Source: Ramlibacter monticola (lineage in GTDB: Bacteria; Pseudomonadota; Gammaproteobacteria; Burkholderiales; Burkholderiaceae_C). Taken from it: a stretch of DNA of 64,000 nucleotides. The DNA is taken from contig NZ_JAEQNE010000005.1 in the NCBI RefSeq assembly GCF_016722785.1, positions 186,001 through 250,000 of the forward strand, given 5' to 3'. Below the pieces are notes generated by a model that was not told the origin of the DNA, made no database searches, and was given only the letters and a program-made list of their open reading frames with translations. Of the stretch, positions 62,923 to 64,000 are shown piece after piece. Positions within the stretch are counted from its first letter, which is position 1, and each line of letters opens with the position of its first letter. The translations under genes were made by a program, and so were the position numbers.

Positions 62923-63035
62923 CAAACAGCTGAACGCAGAGGGCGCAAAGGTTCGCAGAGGGCGCAGAAAAATCCTTTCAAGGTATTTTCTGCGCCCTCT
63001 GCGTTCTTCTGCGCCCTCTGCGTTCGGCTGTCTTG
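62923..63035. repeat. Long inverted-repeat element, copy 2
   Basis: Contains the family unit GAACGCAGAGGGCGCA at 62932-62947 and its reverse complement TGCGCCCTCTGCGTTC at 63010-63025, with extra direct copies in the middle. Related to 20041-20163 but with imperfect outer arms. It lies between convergent hemL and purH. Confidence 0.8.
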
Positions 63036-63063
63036 TTTTTGCGGCCCCAACAGGCCGCCACGC

Positions 63064-64000
63064 TCAATGCCGGAAGTGCCGCACCCCGGTGAACACCATC
63101 GCCACGCCGCGCTCGTCCGCCGCGGCGATCACTTCCTGGTCGCGCATCGAGCCCCCCGGCTGGATCACGCAGGTTGCGCCGGCGTCCACCACCACGTCGA
63201 GGCCGTCGCGGAACGGGAAGAAGGCGTCGCTCGCCACCGCCGTGCCCTGCAGCGTCAGCTTGGCATGCTGCGCCTTGATGCTGGCGATGCGGGCCGAGTC
63301 CAGCCGGCTCATCTGGCCCGCGCCGACGCCCATGGTCATGCCGCCCTTGCAGAACACGATGGCGTTCGACTTCACGAACTTCGCGACCTTCCAGGCGAAC
63401 AGCAAGTCCTCGAGCTCGTCGGCGCTCGGCTTCTTCTTGGTCACGCACTTCAGCTCGTCCAGCGTGAGGCCGCGGTTGTCCGCGGTCTGCATCAGCAGGC
63501 CCGAGCCGACGCGCTTCACGTCCATCAGGTTCTGGCCCTTGTCCCAGGCCCGCTCGCCGCCCGGCGGCAGCGCGATCTTCAGCAGCCGCACGTTGGCCTT
63601 GCCGGCGAAGACCTGCAGCGCCTCGGGCGAGAAGTCGGGCGCCATCAGCACCTCGACGAACTGCTTGGACACCGCCTGCGCGCCGGCGCCATCGAGCGGC
63701 CGGTTGAAGGCGATGATGCCGCCGAAGGCGGAGGTCGGATCGGTCTGGAAGGCCTTGGAGTAGGCCTCCAGCGGGTCCTTGCCGATGGCGACGCCGCACG
63801 GGTTGGCGTGCTTCACGATCACGCAGGCCGGCGTGTCGAAGCTCTTGACGCACTCCCAGGCCGCATCGGCGTCGGCGATGTTGTTGTACGAGAGCTCCTT
63901 GCCCTGCAACTGCTGCGCCACCGCCAGCGAGCCCGGCGCGGGATACAGGTCGCGGTAGAACGCGGCCTGCTGGTGCGGGTTCTCGCCGTAGCGCAGGTCC
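63064..64000 (-). CDS. purH: Bifunctional AICAR transformylase / IMP cyclohydrolase, C-terminal part
   Basis: Last two steps of IMP synthesis. The frame runs off the window, so only the C-terminal ~312 residues (transformylase domain) are present. Reading in from the edge: [17 protein letters not shown], then [30 protein letters not shown] with the catalytic Lys-His, [23 protein letters not shown]-type [20 protein letters not shown] and the C-terminal [12 protein letters not shown]. Ends 28 bp after a repeat element. Confidence 0.96.
   Translation of the reverse strand, partial: DLRYGENPHQQAAFYRDLYPAPGSLAVAQQLQGKELSYNNIADADAAWECVKSFDTPACVIVKHANPCGVAIGKDPLEAYSKAFQTDPTSAFGGIIAFNRPLDGAGAQAVSKQFVEVLMAPDFSPEALQVFAGKANVRLLKIALPPGGERAWDKGQNLMDVKRVGSGLLMQTADNRGLTLDELKCVTKKKPSADELEDLLFAWKVAKFVKSNAIVFCKGGMTMGVGAGQMSRLDSARIASIKAQHAKLTLQGTAVASDAFFPFRDGLDVVVDAGATCVIQPGGSMRDQEVIAAADERGVAMVFTGVRHFRH

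Overview
The window is high-GC DNA (roughly two thirds G+C by eye) from a betaproteobacterium of the order Burkholderiales, most likely family Comamonadaceae (Ramlibacter/Variovorax-like). The pointers are two Bug-type tripartite tricarboxylate receptors, several HAAT (Liv-type) ABC importers and a TAXI-TRAP system, the gene order pyrR-pyrB-pyrX, the PilG/H/I/J-ChpA chemosensory cluster next to rubredoxin, thiD and hemL, and a DUF1841 gene. Nearly all the DNA is coding. I see no insertion sequence, integrase, phage module or CRISPR array; the only RNA gene seen is one tRNA-Arg(CCU). The species is inferred, not proven.

Positions 1-19452 are a catabolic block, mostly on the minus strand. pcaI-pcaJ-pcaF (3-oxoadipate to succinyl-CoA and acetyl-CoA) are followed by an SDR dehydrogenase and a Bug receptor, and are divergent from an IclR/PcaR-like regulator with a GTTCG-N5-CGAAC palindrome between them. 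A nine-gene unit (14348 down to 6193) then reads: two-subunit hydroquinone 1,2-dioxygenase, hydroxymuconic-semialdehyde dehydrogenase, a complete HAAT ABC importer, and an OsmC protein, with a LysR regulator upstream. Together with pcaIJF this would take hydroquinone through 4-hydroxymuconic semialdehyde and maleylacetate to 3-oxoadipate and central metabolism; the maleylacetate reductase step is not in the window. A TAXI-TRAP importer with a DapA-like aldolase follows.

Positions 19590-24572 hold housekeeping and unknown genes: DUF1841, a diheme cytochrome c, a MoxR AAA ATPase, a secreted protein, a GNAT acetyltransferase and a VWA (CoxE-like) protein.

Positions 24636-32891 are the most interesting part: a heme-oxygenase-like diiron oxidase (HDO) with all six expected metal ligands, surrounded by an aldehyde dehydrogenase, a GlcG/HbpS protein, a [2Fe-2S]/FAD/NAD reductase, two [2Fe-2S] ferredoxins, a TSUP exporter, an ornithine-cyclodeaminase-family reductase, a GntR regulator and a Bug receptor. 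Matching palindromes in the divergent promoter and at the GntR start tie these genes into one regulon. I do not recognise it as a described pathway.

Positions 33145-42588 contain the tRNA-Arg (with an acceptor-stem mismatch), a second HAAT importer with two alpha/beta hydrolases (one lacking the nucleophile), and a divergent GntR regulator plus aldehyde dehydrogenase. After that come an Fbp-type iron ABC permease/ATPase pair, a PlsC acyltransferase, and the pyrimidine cluster pyrX-pyrB-pyrR with ruvX (yqgF) and yqgE. The Pil/Chp chemosensory operon with a 2004-residue ChpA/PilL hybrid kinase follows, then rubredoxin, thiD, hemL and the 3' part of purH, which runs off the window end. Several palindromic repeats (REP-like elements and a 26-bp inverted-repeat family) sit in intergenic gaps.
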